Below are positions 8,213-19,147 of a stretch of DNA of 64,000 nt, piece by piece. The stretch is from the NCBI RefSeq assembly GCF_009496535.1, contig NZ_WIDL01000010.1:62001-126000 (forward strand), given 5' to 3'. Source of the DNA: Stenotrophomonas sp. MYb238 (GTDB taxonomy: Bacteria; Pseudomonadota; Gammaproteobacteria; Xanthomonadales; Xanthomonadaceae). Every line of letters starts with the position of its first letter. Position 1 is the first letter of the stretch. The notes beneath the pieces are model-generated. The model did not search any database. It was not told the DNA's origin and saw only the letters and a list, made by a program, of their open reading frames with translations. The translations under genes were made by a program, and so were the position numbers.

Positions 8213-9124
8213 ATGTCCGCTTCCCCCTCGCCCGTTCCGCGCTCTCCCGCCGCCGCCGTGGCGTGGATGCTGTCCGCCGTCGCCTTCTTCTCGCTGATGG
8301 ACGCCGGCATGAAGCTGCTGGCGGCCAGCTACCCGACCCTGCAGGTGACCATGCTGCGCGGCGCCGCCTCGCTGCCGTTCGTGCTGGTGTGGGTGCTGGC
8401 CACCGCCGGGCCGCGCTCGCTGGTGCCGGTGCGCTGGGGCCTGCACCTGCTGCGCGGCGCGCTGGGCATGGCGATGATCGGCTGCTTCGTCTACGCGCTG
8501 CGCAGCCTGCCGCTGTCCACCGCCTATTCGATCTACTTCGTCGCGCCGCTGCTGGTGGCGGCGCTGTCGGTGCCGCTGCTGGGCGAACGGATCGGGCCGC
8601 GGCGCTGGGTCGCCATCGCCATCGGCCTGGTTGGCGTGCTGGTGGTGCTGCGCCCGGGCGTGGACGGCTTCCTCTCGCTGCCGGGGCTGATGGTGCTGCT
8701 GGCGGCCACTGCCTATGCCATCGCCGCGGTGACGGTGAGCCTGTTGACCCGCACCGATACGCCGCAGTCCATGGTGGTGTGGTTCCTGCTGATCATGGCG
8801 GTCGGCGCCGGGCTGCTGGCCTGGCCGCAGTGGCAGCCGCTGCAATGGAAGCACGCCGGGCTGATCGCCGGCATGGGTCTGGCCGGCGCGCTGGGGCAGA
8901 TCGCGCTGACCCGCGCCTTCCAGCTGGGGCAGGCGTCGATGATCGCGCCGCTGGAATACACCGGCCTGGTCTGGGTGATCGGCTGGGACCTACTGCTGTG
9001 GGGCGTGCTGCCGGACCGCATGACCTGGATCGGCGCGGCGATCATCGTCGCCAGCGGCCTGTACCTGCTGCACCGCGAGCGCGTCCAGCACGCGCGGCGG
9101 GCCGGGCAGGTGGACCACCCCTGA
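8213..9124 (+). CDS. EamA/DMT-family inner-membrane transporter
   Basis: The product has 303 residues and about ten hydrophobic helices in two repeated EamA halves, each near 130 residues. The first helix (AWMLSAVAFFSLMDAGMKLL) and the mid-protein turn LLGERIGPRRWVAIAIGLVGVLVVLRPG are typical of the RhaT/YdcZ-like drug/metabolite group. EYTGLVWVIGWDLLLWG marks the second half. The substrate is unknown; members export amino acids, nucleobases or drugs. The start has no Shine-Dalgarno sequence and a GATAAT box lies directly upstream, so it may be translated from a leaderless mRNA. Confidence 0.88.
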   Translation: MSASPSPVPRSPAAAVAWMLSAVAFFSLMDAGMKLLAASYPTLQVTMLRGAASLPFVLVWVLATAGPRSLVPVRWGLHLLRGALGMAMIGCFVYALRSLPLSTAYSIYFVAPLLVAALSVPLLGERIGPRRWVAIAIGLVGVLVVLRPGVDGFLSLPGLMVLLAATAYAIAAVTVSLLTRTDTPQSMVVWFLLIMAVGAGLLAWPQWQPLQWKHAGLIAGMGLAGALGQIALTRAFQLGQASMIAPLEYTGLVWVIGWDLLLWGVLPDRMTWIGAAIIVASGLYLLHRERVQHARRAGQVDHP

Positions 9125-9242
9125 GCGGTCCACCGGCTCCATAGAACCAAAAGGAATAAGATTCCCCCGGCCCGTGCGGGCGCCGCGGCCGCGGCGCTGC
9201 TAGGCTTGCCGCCCCCGTCGTCCGTCCACCCGCGCCCTGGCC

Positions 9243-10250
9243 GTGATCGAGTTCCAGAACCTGTACAAATCCTATGCCGTGGAAGGCCGCGCGATCACCG
9301 CGCTGCATCCGCTCGACCTGACCATCGGCGCCGGCGAGGTGTTCGGCATCATCGGCCATTCCGGCGCCGGCAAGTCGACCCTGATCCGCCTGATCAACCG
9401 GTTGGAGGCACCCAGCGGCGGCCGCGTGCTGATCGACGGCCAGGACGCCACCGCACTCGACGCCGAGGGCCTGCGCGCGCTGCGCCGGCGCATCGGCATG
9501 ATCTTCCAGCACTTCAACCTGCTGTCGGCGCGTACCGTGGCCGGCAACGTCGCCTTCCCGCTGGAGCTTGCCGGCACGCCGAAGGCGAAGATCGACGCGC
9601 GCGTGGCCGAGCTGCTGCGCACCGTCGGCCTTGAAGCGCATGCGGCCAAGTACCCGGCGCAGCTGTCCGGCGGGCAGAAGCAGCGCGTGGGCATCGCCCG
9701 CGCGCTGGCCACCGAGCCGAAGATCCTGCTGTGCGACGAGGCCACCAGCGCGCTCGATCCGCAGACCACCGCCTCGGTGCTGGCGCTGCTGTCCAGGATC
9801 AACCGCGAACTGGGCCTGACCATCGTGCTGATCACCCACGAGATGGACGTGATCCGCCGCGTCTGCGACCGCGTGGCGGTGCTCGATGCCGGCCGCCTGG
9901 TCGAGAGCGGGCCGGTGAGCGAGGTGTTCCTGCATCCGCGGCACCCGACCACGCGCCGCTTCGTATCCGAATCCGAGCACGTGGACGAGGGCGAGCTGTA
10001 CCGCGACTTCGCCGCCGTGGGCGGGCGCATCGTGCGCCTGACCTTCCTCGGCGAGGGCACCTACGAACCGCTGCTGGGCCGCATCGCGCGGCAGACCGGG
10101 GTGGACTACAACATCCTGTCCGGACGCATCGACCGGATCAAGGACACGCCCTACGGACAGCTGACCGTGGCCCTGGTGGGCGGCGACCAGAACGCCGCCC
10201 AGGCCGGCTTCGTCGACGCCGGCGTGCACGTGGAGGAACTGCGCCGATGA
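9243..10250 (+). CDS. metN: Methionine ABC importer, ATPase MetN
   Basis: A GTG start gives 335 residues. Walker A is GHSGAGKS (38-45), the Q loop is IFQHFN, the signature is LSGGQKQR (141-148), and Walker B is ILLCDE (161-166). The C-terminal NIL domain (about 250-335) is the methionine-sensing domain of MetN that shuts the importer down at high internal methionine. It energises uptake of D/L-methionine through MetI. The stop overlaps the metI ATG (ATGA). Neither an S-box riboswitch nor a MetJ box was recognised in the 118-base upstream gap. Confidence 0.93.
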   Translation: MIEFQNLYKSYAVEGRAITALHPLDLTIGAGEVFGIIGHSGAGKSTLIRLINRLEAPSGGRVLIDGQDATALDAEGLRALRRRIGMIFQHFNLLSARTVAGNVAFPLELAGTPKAKIDARVAELLRTVGLEAHAAKYPAQLSGGQKQRVGIARALATEPKILLCDEATSALDPQTTASVLALLSRINRELGLTIVLITHEMDVIRRVCDRVAVLDAGRLVESGPVSEVFLHPRHPTTRRFVSESEHVDEGELYRDFAAVGGRIVRLTFLGEGTYEPLLGRIARQTGVDYNILSGRIDRIKDTPYGQLTVALVGGDQNAAQAGFVDAGVHVEELRR

Positions 10251-10936
10251 TCGTCGCGACCGCCGGCGGTTTCTTCCGCCATCTGGATGCCGGCAAGTGG
10301 GCCGATATCGGCCAGGCCACCGTCGACACCCTGCTGATGCTGGCCGGCTCGCTGCCGCTGACCATGGCGATTGGTCTTCCGCTGGGCGTGCTGCTGTTCC
10401 TGACCGGCTCACCGCAGCTGCGCCGCCGCCCGCTGCTGTACGGCGTGACCGCGTTGCTGGTGAACGTGCTGCGCTCGGTGCCCTTCATCATCCTGATGAT
10501 CGTGCTGATCCCGGTGACGCTGGCGATGATGGGCACCTCGCTGGGCGTGCGCGGCGCGATCCTGCCGCTGGTGGTCGGCGCGGCGCCGTTCTACGCGCGC
10601 CTGGTCGAGACCGCGCTGCGCGAGGTGGACCGCGGCGTGATCGAAGCCAGCCAGGCGATGGGCGCCACCACCGCGCAGCTGGTGTTCAAGGTGCTGCTGC
10701 CCGAGGCGCGGCCCGGCCTGATCGCCGGCGCCACGGTCACCACCATCGCCCTGATCGGCTTCACCGCCATGGGCGGCGCGATCGGCTCCGGCGGCCTCGG
10801 CGACCTGGCCTTCCGCGACGGCTACCAGCGCTCGCACACTGACGTGGCCCTGGTCACCGTGGTGCTGCTGCTGGTCCTGGTGCAGCTGCTGCAGATGCTG
10901 GGCGACCGGCTGGTGCGCCACTACACTCGCCGTTGA
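10247..10936 (+). CDS. metI: Methionine ABC importer, permease MetI
   Basis: The 229-residue integral membrane protein has five or so helices. The EAA loop, [20 protein letters not shown], contacts the ATPase. [13 protein letters not shown] and [18 protein letters not shown] are characteristic of MetI. It forms the channel of the importer as a dimer with two MetN. It overlaps metN by four bases. A REPIN separates it from metQ. Confidence 0.93.
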   Translation: MIVATAGGFFRHLDAGKWADIGQATVDTLLMLAGSLPLTMAIGLPLGVLLFLTGSPQLRRRPLLYGVTALLVNVLRSVPFIILMIVLIPVTLAMMGTSLGVRGAILPLVVGAAPFYARLVETALREVDRGVIEASQAMGATTAQLVFKVLLPEARPGLIAGATVTTIALIGFTAMGGAIGSGGLGDLAFRDGYQRSHTDVALVTVVLLLVLVQLLQMLGDRLVRHYTRR

Positions 10937-10949
10937 GCCCGCGCTCGCC

Positions 10950-11014
10950 GTAGGAGCGGCTTCAGCCGCGAGGGGCTTTCGCATGAAAGCCTTCGCGGCT
11001 GAAGCCGCTCCTAC
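10950..11014. repeat. REPIN inside the met operon
   Basis: GTAGGAGCGGCTTCAGCCGC and its inverse, ending in GCTCCTAC. It fills most of the 107-base metI-metQ gap. A stable hairpin here could set the relative mRNA levels of the membrane and binding-protein genes. Confidence 0.88.
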
Positions 11015-11043
11015 AAGTACTACCTCACGTACTGGAATCCCCG

Positions 11044-11844
11044 ATGAAGACTTCCCTGTTCCGTCCGCTGCTCGTTGCCGCCGCCGCGCTGGCGCTGTCG
11101 GCCTGCGGCAAGCCCGCCGCCGACGCGTCCAGGCTGGTGGTCGCCGCCACCGCCGTGCCGCACGCCGAGATCCTCGAGGTGGTCAAGCCGATCCTGGAGA
11201 AGGAAGGCGTCAAGCTGGACGTGCGCGTGTTCAACGACTACGTGCAGCCCAACGACCAGCTGGTGCAGAAGCAGGTCGACGCCAACTACTTCCAGACCGA
11301 GCCGTACCTGGATGCCTACAACCGCGACCGCAAGACCGGCCTGGTGACCGTGGTCGGCGTGCACATCGAACCGTTCGGCGCCTACTCGCGCCGCGTCAAG
11401 TCGCTGGCCGAGCTGCCCGACGGCGCCGACGTGGTCATTCCCAACGACCCGAGCAACAACAGCCGCGCGCTGATCCTGCTGGACAAGGCCGGCGTCATCA
11501 AGCTGAAGGACCCGACCAACGCGCTGTCCACCCAGCGCGACATCGTCGACAACCCGAAGCAGCTCAAGTTCCGCGAGCTGGACTCGGCGATGCTGCCGCG
11601 CGTGCTCGACCAGGTCGACCTAGCGCTGATCAACACCAACTACGCGCTGGACGCCGGCCTCGACCCGACCCGCGATGCGCTGGCGATCGAGAGCAAGGAT
11701 TCGCCGTACGTGAACTTCCTGGTCGCGCGTCCGGACAACCGCGACGACGCCCGCGTGCAGAAGCTGGCCAGGGCGCTGACCGGCCCGGAAGTGAAGGCCT
11801 TCATCGAACAGAAGTACAAGGGCGCGGTGCTGCCGGCGTTCTGA
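11044..11844 (+). CDS. metQ: Methionine-binding lipoprotein MetQ
   Basis: The 266-residue product starts with a lipoprotein signal whose lipobox LSAC puts the lipidated cysteine at residue 21. The mature part is the NlpA/MetQ fold: VVKPILEKEGV, FNDYVQPN, a QVDANYFQTEPYLD block, GAYSRR, VIPNDPSNNSRAL, LINTNYALDAGLDP and a KAFIEQKYKGAVLP end. It captures methionine for MetN-MetI. MetQ is usually next to metI; here a REPIN lies between them. Because of that, separate transcription is possible. Confidence 0.93.
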   Translation: MKTSLFRPLLVAAAALALSACGKPAADASRLVVAATAVPHAEILEVVKPILEKEGVKLDVRVFNDYVQPNDQLVQKQVDANYFQTEPYLDAYNRDRKTGLVTVVGVHIEPFGAYSRRVKSLAELPDGADVVIPNDPSNNSRALILLDKAGVIKLKDPTNALSTQRDIVDNPKQLKFRELDSAMLPRVLDQVDLALINTNYALDAGLDPTRDALAIESKDSPYVNFLVARPDNRDDARVQKLARALTGPEVKAFIEQKYKGAVLPAF

Positions 11845-11863
11845 GGCGGCCTTCGCACGAACG

Positions 11864-11888
11864 GGGCAACCCGCGCCCGCGGTTGCCC
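11864..11888 (+). terminator. Possible terminator hairpin after metQ
   Basis: GGGCAACC pairs with GGTTGCCC around a GC-rich loop, 20 bases after the metQ stop. There is no T run, so this may be a stabilising hairpin instead. Confidence 0.4.
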
Positions 11889-12092
11889 TCCGGTCCGGCG
11901 CTGCAGGAGCATTGTCGGTGACGGCCCGGGATCACAGGGATCAGCTCCTGCAGGTATGGAGCGGGGCGACGCGCCGCTGCGGCATCGCCGGACAGATCGG
12001 CGCCGGGCCATGCCGGCGCTGCATGGCGGGCGGTTGTGCACCCGCATCGGCGGGGGCTAGGCTTCCTCACACGCTTACGTGGAGGGGCATGG

Positions 12093-12854
12093 ATGGGGTT
12101 GCTGCGTTTCGCCGGGCGCCGCATGGCGCATTTCCTGGCCCAGCCGCGGCGGCGGCAGGCACGCCCGCCGACCAGCGATCCGCACCTGCTGGCGCGCACC
12201 CTGAGGCGCGGCGACGTGCTGCTGGTGGAGGGCAACAGCCGCTTCTCCACCGCGATCAAATACCTCACCCAGTCCACCTGGTCGCATGCTGCGCTCTACA
12301 TCGGGGAGGAGGCGTGGGAGCCGGGTGGGCCGCGCCGGCCGATGCTGATCGACGTGGACGTGGAAGCCGGCGTGCGGCGCGTGCCACTGGACGCCTTCGC
12401 CGAAGAACACACCCGCATCTGCCGGCCGCACGGCCTGCCGCCGACGGCCATCGACCAGCTGGTCGGTTTCATGCGCGCCCGCATCGGCTACAGCTACGAC
12501 CTGAAGAACGTGTTCGACCTGGCGCGTTATCTGATCAGGCAACCGCCGGTGCCCGGGCACATGCGTCGGCGGCTGATCGCGCTGGGCAGCGGCGAGCCGA
12601 CCAAGGCGATCTGCTCGACGTTGCTGGCGCAGGCGTTCGAGTCGGTCCGCTATCCGATCCTGCCCGAGATCGAGACCGTGCTCGGCCATGCCGGCGGCCG
12701 CGAGCAGCAGCGCGAGATCCTGCATATCCGCAACTACAGCCTGTACACGCCGCGCGATTTCGACGTGTCGCCGTTCTTCGAGATCGTCAAGCCGCGCCTG
12801 CAGCTGGGCTTCGATTACCGCGCGCTGCAGTGGAGCGAGGACGGCGATCCGTGA
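12093..12854 (+). CDS. YiiX/YebB-like permuted papain-fold hydrolase (NlpC/P60 superfamily)
   Basis: The ATG at 12093 is fixed by GGAGGGG six bases upstream. The 253-residue product has no signal peptide. The conserved histidine lies in STWSHAALYIG (His 65). The catalytic cysteine follows in KAICSTLLAQAF (Cys 174). This H-before-C order is the circularly permuted NlpC/P60-type fold of YiiX, YebB and LRAT-like enzymes. An RRGDVLLVEG segment precedes it, as in YiiX. Possible substrates are peptides, amides or lipid esters; none can be assigned. The N-terminus is basic, which fits a cytoplasmic or membrane-associated protein. Confidence 0.82.
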   Translation: MGLLRFAGRRMAHFLAQPRRRQARPPTSDPHLLARTLRRGDVLLVEGNSRFSTAIKYLTQSTWSHAALYIGEEAWEPGGPRRPMLIDVDVEAGVRRVPLDAFAEEHTRICRPHGLPPTAIDQLVGFMRARIGYSYDLKNVFDLARYLIRQPPVPGHMRRRLIALGSGEPTKAICSTLLAQAFESVRYPILPEIETVLGHAGGREQQREILHIRNYSLYTPRDFDVSPFFEIVKPRLQLGFDYRALQWSEDGDP

Positions 12855-13013
12855 TGGCGTGATTTCTCTGTTGCCGGCGGGGTCGCCCGGCATCAGGGCC
12901 AAGCCGCTCGACCAAGCGGCATGAAAGAGATGGCGCGAAGTGGATGAAAAGCAGGGCGAAAACCAGGCTGAGCCGTTGATAGGCGCATGGCTGTGCCCCG
13001 AACCTCGCCCAAA

Positions 13014-13036
13014 CCCCTCTCCCGGAGGGAGAGGGG
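13014..13036 (-). terminator. CCCCTCTCCC hairpin, dispersed repeat / likely terminator of the ompW-like gene
   Basis: CCCCTCTCCC and GGGAGAGGGG form a perfect ten-base stem with a three-base loop, just downstream of the leftward OmpW gene. The same 10-mer arms recur at 39080-39102, again followed by GGCTTT. It is thus a dispersed repeat used in terminator position. The 204-base gap between the hydrolase and OmpW genes holds nothing else. Confidence 0.55.
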
Positions 13037-13058
13037 CTTTGTCAGGCGGAGCCCTGGA

Positions 13059-13706
13059 TCAGAAGCGGGCGCCGATGCCGAAGCCCACGGTCCACGGATC
13101 CAGCTTCAGCTTCTCGCCGGTGTTGGAGCCGGCCACGCTCAGCTCCGGACGCGCATGCATGTAGCGCGCGTCGGCGCGGGCGAACCAGGTGGAGTTGATG
13201 TTCATGTCCACGCCGACGGTGCCGATCGCGCCCTTGGCGGTACGCAGGCCGACGTGGTCGCCGCTGGCGTCCAGGCCGTCGATCTTCTCGTTGCTGAAGT
13301 TGGACTCGTAGTAGCCGGCGCCCACGAACGGACGGAACACGTTGTCGGCGGCGCCGAAGTGGTACTGCGCGCTCAGCGCCAGCGGCTGCTGCTCGACGGT
13401 GCCGACCTTGCCGCCATTGGCGCGCACGCGATGGTTGAACTTGTCCGCGGCGCCCCACAGCTCGACGGCGACGTTGTCGTTGAAGTAGTAGCTGGCGCTC
13501 ACGGTCGGCGCCGGGCCGCCATCGAACTTGTCGATGCCGTTGGCCGGGCCGCTCTTGGGCTGCAGCAGGGTCACGCCGCCGACGACGGCGAAGTGCTTGC
13601 CCGACGCGGTATCGGTGGACGCGGTGTCGGCGTCCTGCGCGAATGCGGCAGGCGAAAGCGCCAGGGCGCCAAGGACGGCAAGGCTCATGATCTTGGTGGT
13701 ACGCAT
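13059..13706 (-). CDS. ompW: OmpW-family outer-membrane beta-barrel protein
   Basis: The 215-residue product has a signal peptide (MRTTKIMSLAVLGALALSPA, then AFAQ). The mature part is an eight-strand barrel of OmpW type: HFAVVGGVTLLQPKSG near the start, TVSASYYFNDNVAVELWGAA, FRPFVGAGYYESNF, NSTWFARADARYMHARPE and a C-terminal phenylalanine in VGFGIGARF for barrel assembly. OmpW proteins form narrow hydrophobic pores in the outer membrane. The gene is leftward and convergent with the preceding hydrolase. The symbol is by family, not proven orthology. Confidence 0.85.
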   Translation of the reverse strand: MRTTKIMSLAVLGALALSPAAFAQDADTASTDTASGKHFAVVGGVTLLQPKSGPANGIDKFDGGPAPTVSASYYFNDNVAVELWGAADKFNHRVRANGGKVGTVEQQPLALSAQYHFGAADNVFRPFVGAGYYESNFSNEKIDGLDASGDHVGLRTAKGAIGTVGVDMNINSTWFARADARYMHARPELSVAGSNTGEKLKLDPWTVGFGIGARF

Positions 13707-13895
13707 TGGGTGACTCCTCGTAGTGCTCTCGGGATTGCGTTGTTATCGAGGCCCTCGGTCGGGGCGGCCACATCCTCGCCGCGGCAGGATGAATCGATCC
13801 GCACGCACGGCGCGCCGCAGGCGCACGCGTTCAGGGAAAATGGCCGCGCGCCCTGTAGAACCTGCAAACGCCGGGGAAAGGACATTCATGGAGTT

Positions 13896-14444
13896 GTGTC
13901 GCGCGTGACGAACGAAACGGTGCTGCAGGGCCTGCCTGCGCAGGTGAATGGGCAATGCCGCGTGCTCGTGCTCGGCTCGATGCCGGGCATGGCCTCGCTG
14001 CAGGCGGCGCGTTACTACGCGCATCCGCGCAATCGTTTCTGGCCGCTGATGGGCGCGTTGTGCGGCTTCGATCCGCAGCTGGACTACGCGCAGCGCATGG
14101 CCCGCCTGCAGGCGGCCGGCATCGGGCTGTGGGACGTGATCGGCCGTTGCCGGCGGCGCGGCAGCCTGGATGCGGCCATCGTGCGCGGCAGCGAGACCGC
14201 CAATCCGCTGCCGGCGCTGGTTGCGGACCTGTCGCATCTGCGCGCCATCGCCTGCAACGGCGCCGCGGCGGCGCAGGCGTTCGCGCGCCACCTGCATCCT
14301 GCGCTGCCGGCCGGGCATGGGTTGACGCTGCTGGCGCTGCCGTCGACCAGCCCGGCCAACGCCGCCTGGTCGTTCGAGCGGCTGCTCGGCGAGTGGGCGC
14401 GGCTGTCGCCGTGGTTGCCGGCGGCGGAACACTCCGTCTCCTGA
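13896..14444 (+). CDS. DNA-deoxyinosine glycosylase (uracil-DNA glycosylase family 6)
   Basis: The product has about 180 residues. LGSMPGMASLQAARYYAHPR with NRFWPLM next is the signature of the hypoxanthine-DNA glycosylase (family 6) group. GIGLWDVIGRCRRRGSLDAAI and LPSTSPANAAWSF complete the fold. It would remove hypoxanthine (from deaminated adenine) for base-excision repair. Two in-frame GTG starts compete: 13896, three bases after GGAG, and 13905, twelve bases after it. Neither spacing is ideal. The gene stands alone between divergent ompW and aceF. Confidence 0.8.
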   Translation: MSRVTNETVLQGLPAQVNGQCRVLVLGSMPGMASLQAARYYAHPRNRFWPLMGALCGFDPQLDYAQRMARLQAAGIGLWDVIGRCRRRGSLDAAIVRGSETANPLPALVADLSHLRAIACNGAAAAQAFARHLHPALPAGHGLTLLALPSTSPANAAWSFERLLGEWARLSPWLPAAEHSVS

Positions 14445-14640
14445 GCGACTGACCGTACCGGACAGGCCGGGACAGGCGGCAAGCCAGCGGGGCGCGGGGC
14501 AGGGCGCGCGCGCCCATGGACGGCGGGGCATGACGTGCCTTGTCCACGGACATACGTAGGCGAATCCAGCGGCGGCGGTTGGCGCTGCGGCGCGCTGGCG
14601 CCACAATAGCGGTTTCCCTCACTGTTGCTGGAGTTGTTTC

Positions 14641-16014
14641 ATGGCCGAAATCAAGGAAGCAGTTGTCCCCGATATCGGTGACTACAGCGACATCCCGGTG
14701 ATCGAGGTGCTGGTCGCCGTGGGCGACACGGTGGCCAAGGACCAGGGCCTGGTCACGCTGGAATCGGACAAGGCGACGATGGAAGTGCCGTCGGCCTTCG
14801 CCGGCGTGGTCAAGGAGATCAAGGTCAAGGTCGGCGACACCCTGTCCGAGGGCAAGGTGGTGGCGCTGATCGAAGTGGCCGCCGAGGGCGCCAAGCCCGC
14901 CTCCGCTGCCGCGCCGGCCGCTCCGGCCAAGGTCGAGCCGACCGCCGAGACCGGCGCCAAGGTCGAGCCGGTGGCCGTGGCCCCGGTGCCGGACAAGCTG
15001 GCCCAGCGCGAGATCGTGCAGGAAGCCGTGCTGGCCCCCGGCAAGCCGGCCAGCCCGCCGGTGCAGTTCAACGCCGAGGGCGTGCTGCCGTCCAACGTGC
15101 CCTACGCCAGCCCGGCGGTGCGCGTGTTCGCCCGCGAACTGGGCGTGGACCTGGCCCAGGTGGCCGGCACCGAGAGGGGCGGCCGCATCACCAAGGCCGA
15201 CGTGCAGAAGTTCGTCAAGGGCGCGCTGAGCGGCGGCGCTGCCGCCGTGGCCGGCGCCCCGGTCGCCGCCGGTGGCCTGAACCTGCTGCCGTGGCCGAAG
15301 GTGGACTTCAGCAAGTTCGGCGAGACCGAAGTGCAGCCGCTGTCGCGCATCAAGAAGATTTCCGGTGCCAATCTGGCGCGCAACTGGGCGATGATCCCGC
15401 ACGTCACCCAGTTCGACCAGGCCGACATCACCGACCTGGAAGCCCTGCGCGTGGCGCTGAACAAGGAGAACGAGAAGGCCGGCATCAAGCTGACCATGCT
15501 CGCCTTCCTGATCAAGGCCAGCGCCGCGGCGCTGAAGAAGTTCCCCGAGTTCAACGCCTCGCTCGATGCCAGCGGCGAGAACCTGACCCTGAAGAAGTAC
15601 TTCCACATCGGCTTCGCCGCCGACACGCCGAATGGCCTGGTCGTGCCGGTGATCCGCGACGTGGACAAGAAGGGCGTGGTGCAGATCGCGCAGGAAACCG
15701 GCGAACTGGCCAAGAAGGCGCGCGACGGCAAGCTCGGCCCGGCCGACATGAGCGGCGGCTGTTTCTCGATCAGCTCGCTGGGCGGTATCGGCGGCACCGC
15801 GTTCACGCCGATCGTCAATGCCCCGGAAGTGGCGATCCTGGGCGTGTCCAAGTCGTCGATCCAGCCGGTCTGGAACGGCAAGGAGTTCGCGCCGAAGCTG
15901 CTGCTGCCGCTGTCGCTGAGCTACGACCACCGCGTCATCGACGGTGCGCTGGCCGCGCGCTTCACCACGTACCTGTCGCAGGTGCTGGCCGACATGCGCC
16001 GCGTGCTGCTCTGA
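14641..16014 (+). CDS. aceF: Dihydrolipoamide acetyltransferase, pyruvate dehydrogenase E2
   Basis: The 457-residue product has one lipoyl domain (1-80, lipoyl-lysine 44 in ESDKATM), a Pro/Ala linker, a peripheral subunit-binding domain (ASPAVRVFARELGVDLAQVA) and a catalytic domain with SYDHRVIDG (His 430, Asp 434). It moves the acetyl group to CoA in the pyruvate dehydrogenase complex. lpd follows after 16 bases, so E2 and E3 form an operon. aceE is not in the window; the genes upstream are unrelated. Its lipoyl domain is almost identical in DNA to the two in lpd, which suggests gene conversion. Confidence 0.93.
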   Translation: MAEIKEAVVPDIGDYSDIPVIEVLVAVGDTVAKDQGLVTLESDKATMEVPSAFAGVVKEIKVKVGDTLSEGKVVALIEVAAEGAKPASAAAPAAPAKVEPTAETGAKVEPVAVAPVPDKLAQREIVQEAVLAPGKPASPPVQFNAEGVLPSNVPYASPAVRVFARELGVDLAQVAGTERGGRITKADVQKFVKGALSGGAAAVAGAPVAAGGLNLLPWPKVDFSKFGETEVQPLSRIKKISGANLARNWAMIPHVTQFDQADITDLEALRVALNKENEKAGIKLTMLAFLIKASAAALKKFPEFNASLDASGENLTLKKYFHIGFAADTPNGLVVPVIRDVDKKGVVQIAQETGELAKKARDGKLGPADMSGGCFSISSLGGIGGTAFTPIVNAPEVAILGVSKSSIQPVWNGKEFAPKLLLPLSLSYDHRVIDGALAARFTTYLSQVLADMRRVLL

Positions 16015-16030
16015 CCCGAGGACTTGAAAG

Positions 16031-18187
<2,157 letters not shown>

Positions 18188-18194
18188 TCCACGC

Positions 18195-18223
18195 GACGCC
18201 CCTTCACCGGGGCGTCGTCGTTT
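18195..18223 (+). terminator. Intrinsic terminator after lpdA
   Basis: GACGCCCC pairs with GGGGCGTC across a six-base loop, followed by GTCGTTT, seven bases after the lpd stop. Confidence 0.7.
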
Positions 18224-18246
18224 CCGGCGTTTGAAGGAGGGCGGTA

Positions 18247-18954
18247 ATGCGGCGAGCGATGGCGCTGATCGCGATGCTGGGCCTGGTGGGCAACGCCTGG
18301 GCCGGGGAGGACGATCCGGAGCTGGCCGCGGCGCTGGCGAAGTGCCCGGGCGCCGCGGCGTTCGTCAGGGCGGACGAGCAGCACCGGCAGGCGCTGGCGC
18401 AACGCCTGGCCGGCAGCGTGCCCACCGAGCCGCGGCTGCGGGAACGGCTGCTGGAGATGGAGCGCATCGACCAGCAGGCGCGCGACGGCGACTGGTCGCC
18501 GCCCATGATCGAGAAGATGCTTGCGGTGGACGCAGCAAACCTGCCGGAGATCAGGAGCATCGTCGCCGACCATGGCGGGCTGCCGCGCGCGCGGCAGGTC
18601 GGTGCCGACGGCGTGGCGGCGGCCTGGTTGCTGGTGCAGCATGCCGACGGCGATGCGGATTTCCAGCGTCAGGTACTGGACGGGATCATGCCGCTGGTGG
18701 AAAGCGGCGAGGTCTCCGCTCACGATTTCGTGCTGTTGACCGACCGGGTGCTGGTGAATGCCGGCAAGCCGCAGCGTTACGGCAGCCAGCTGGCGGCGGT
18801 CGGCGGGAAATGGCAGCCCAGGCCGATGGAGGCGCCGGAGCAGGTCGACCAGCGCCGCGCCGCCGTGGGGCAGATGCCGCTGGCCGACTATCTCTGCGTG
18901 GCGTCGCGCATGTTCCCGGCGCCGCCCGCCGACGCGGACGGCAACATCCGCTAG
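18247..18954 (+). CDS. Exported DUF6624-like protein
   Basis: The 235-residue product starts with a signal peptide (MRRAMALIAMLGLVGNAWAG). The body has IDQQARDGDW, AANLPEIRSIVADHGGLP, AWLLVQHADGD, DFVLLTDRVLVNAGKPQRYGSQ and VDQRRAAVGQMPLADYL. This order of motifs recalls DUF6624, a family of unknown function whose members often carry signal peptides. The ATG follows GAAGGAGGGCGG, a strong ribosome site. It lies directly behind the lpd terminator and is probably an independent unit. The family call is from motif memory. Confidence 0.7.
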   Translation: MRRAMALIAMLGLVGNAWAGEDDPELAAALAKCPGAAAFVRADEQHRQALAQRLAGSVPTEPRLRERLLEMERIDQQARDGDWSPPMIEKMLAVDAANLPEIRSIVADHGGLPRARQVGADGVAAAWLLVQHADGDADFQRQVLDGIMPLVESGEVSAHDFVLLTDRVLVNAGKPQRYGSQLAAVGGKWQPRPMEAPEQVDQRRAAVGQMPLADYLCVASRMFPAPPADADGNIR

Positions 18955-19147
18955 ACCGGCGTGGCCGCGTCGCGCGCTGCATGCGCGGCGACCGCGCCGA
19001 TACCGTGCAGCGTGAACCGAAGCGCGAACCGGCGCGGATCTCCGGCCGCGCTGGCGCAGGGCGGCGCGCCCAAGCGCGCACGACCAAGGCCGGGCGCCAT
19101 CCGCGTCACGGATCGCGCCCGCCGCGCACCGCGTCCCGTGCAGGCGA

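Noticed and set aside
9125-9242. A methionine riboswitch or MetJ box before metN
   Set aside because: No S-box core and no repeated AGACGTCT-like site could be found in the 118 bases.
5190-11014. Repeated GTAGGAGCGG units considered as a CRISPR array
   Set aside because: The units are kilobases apart, come as inverted pairs, and have no regular spacers or cas genes nearby.
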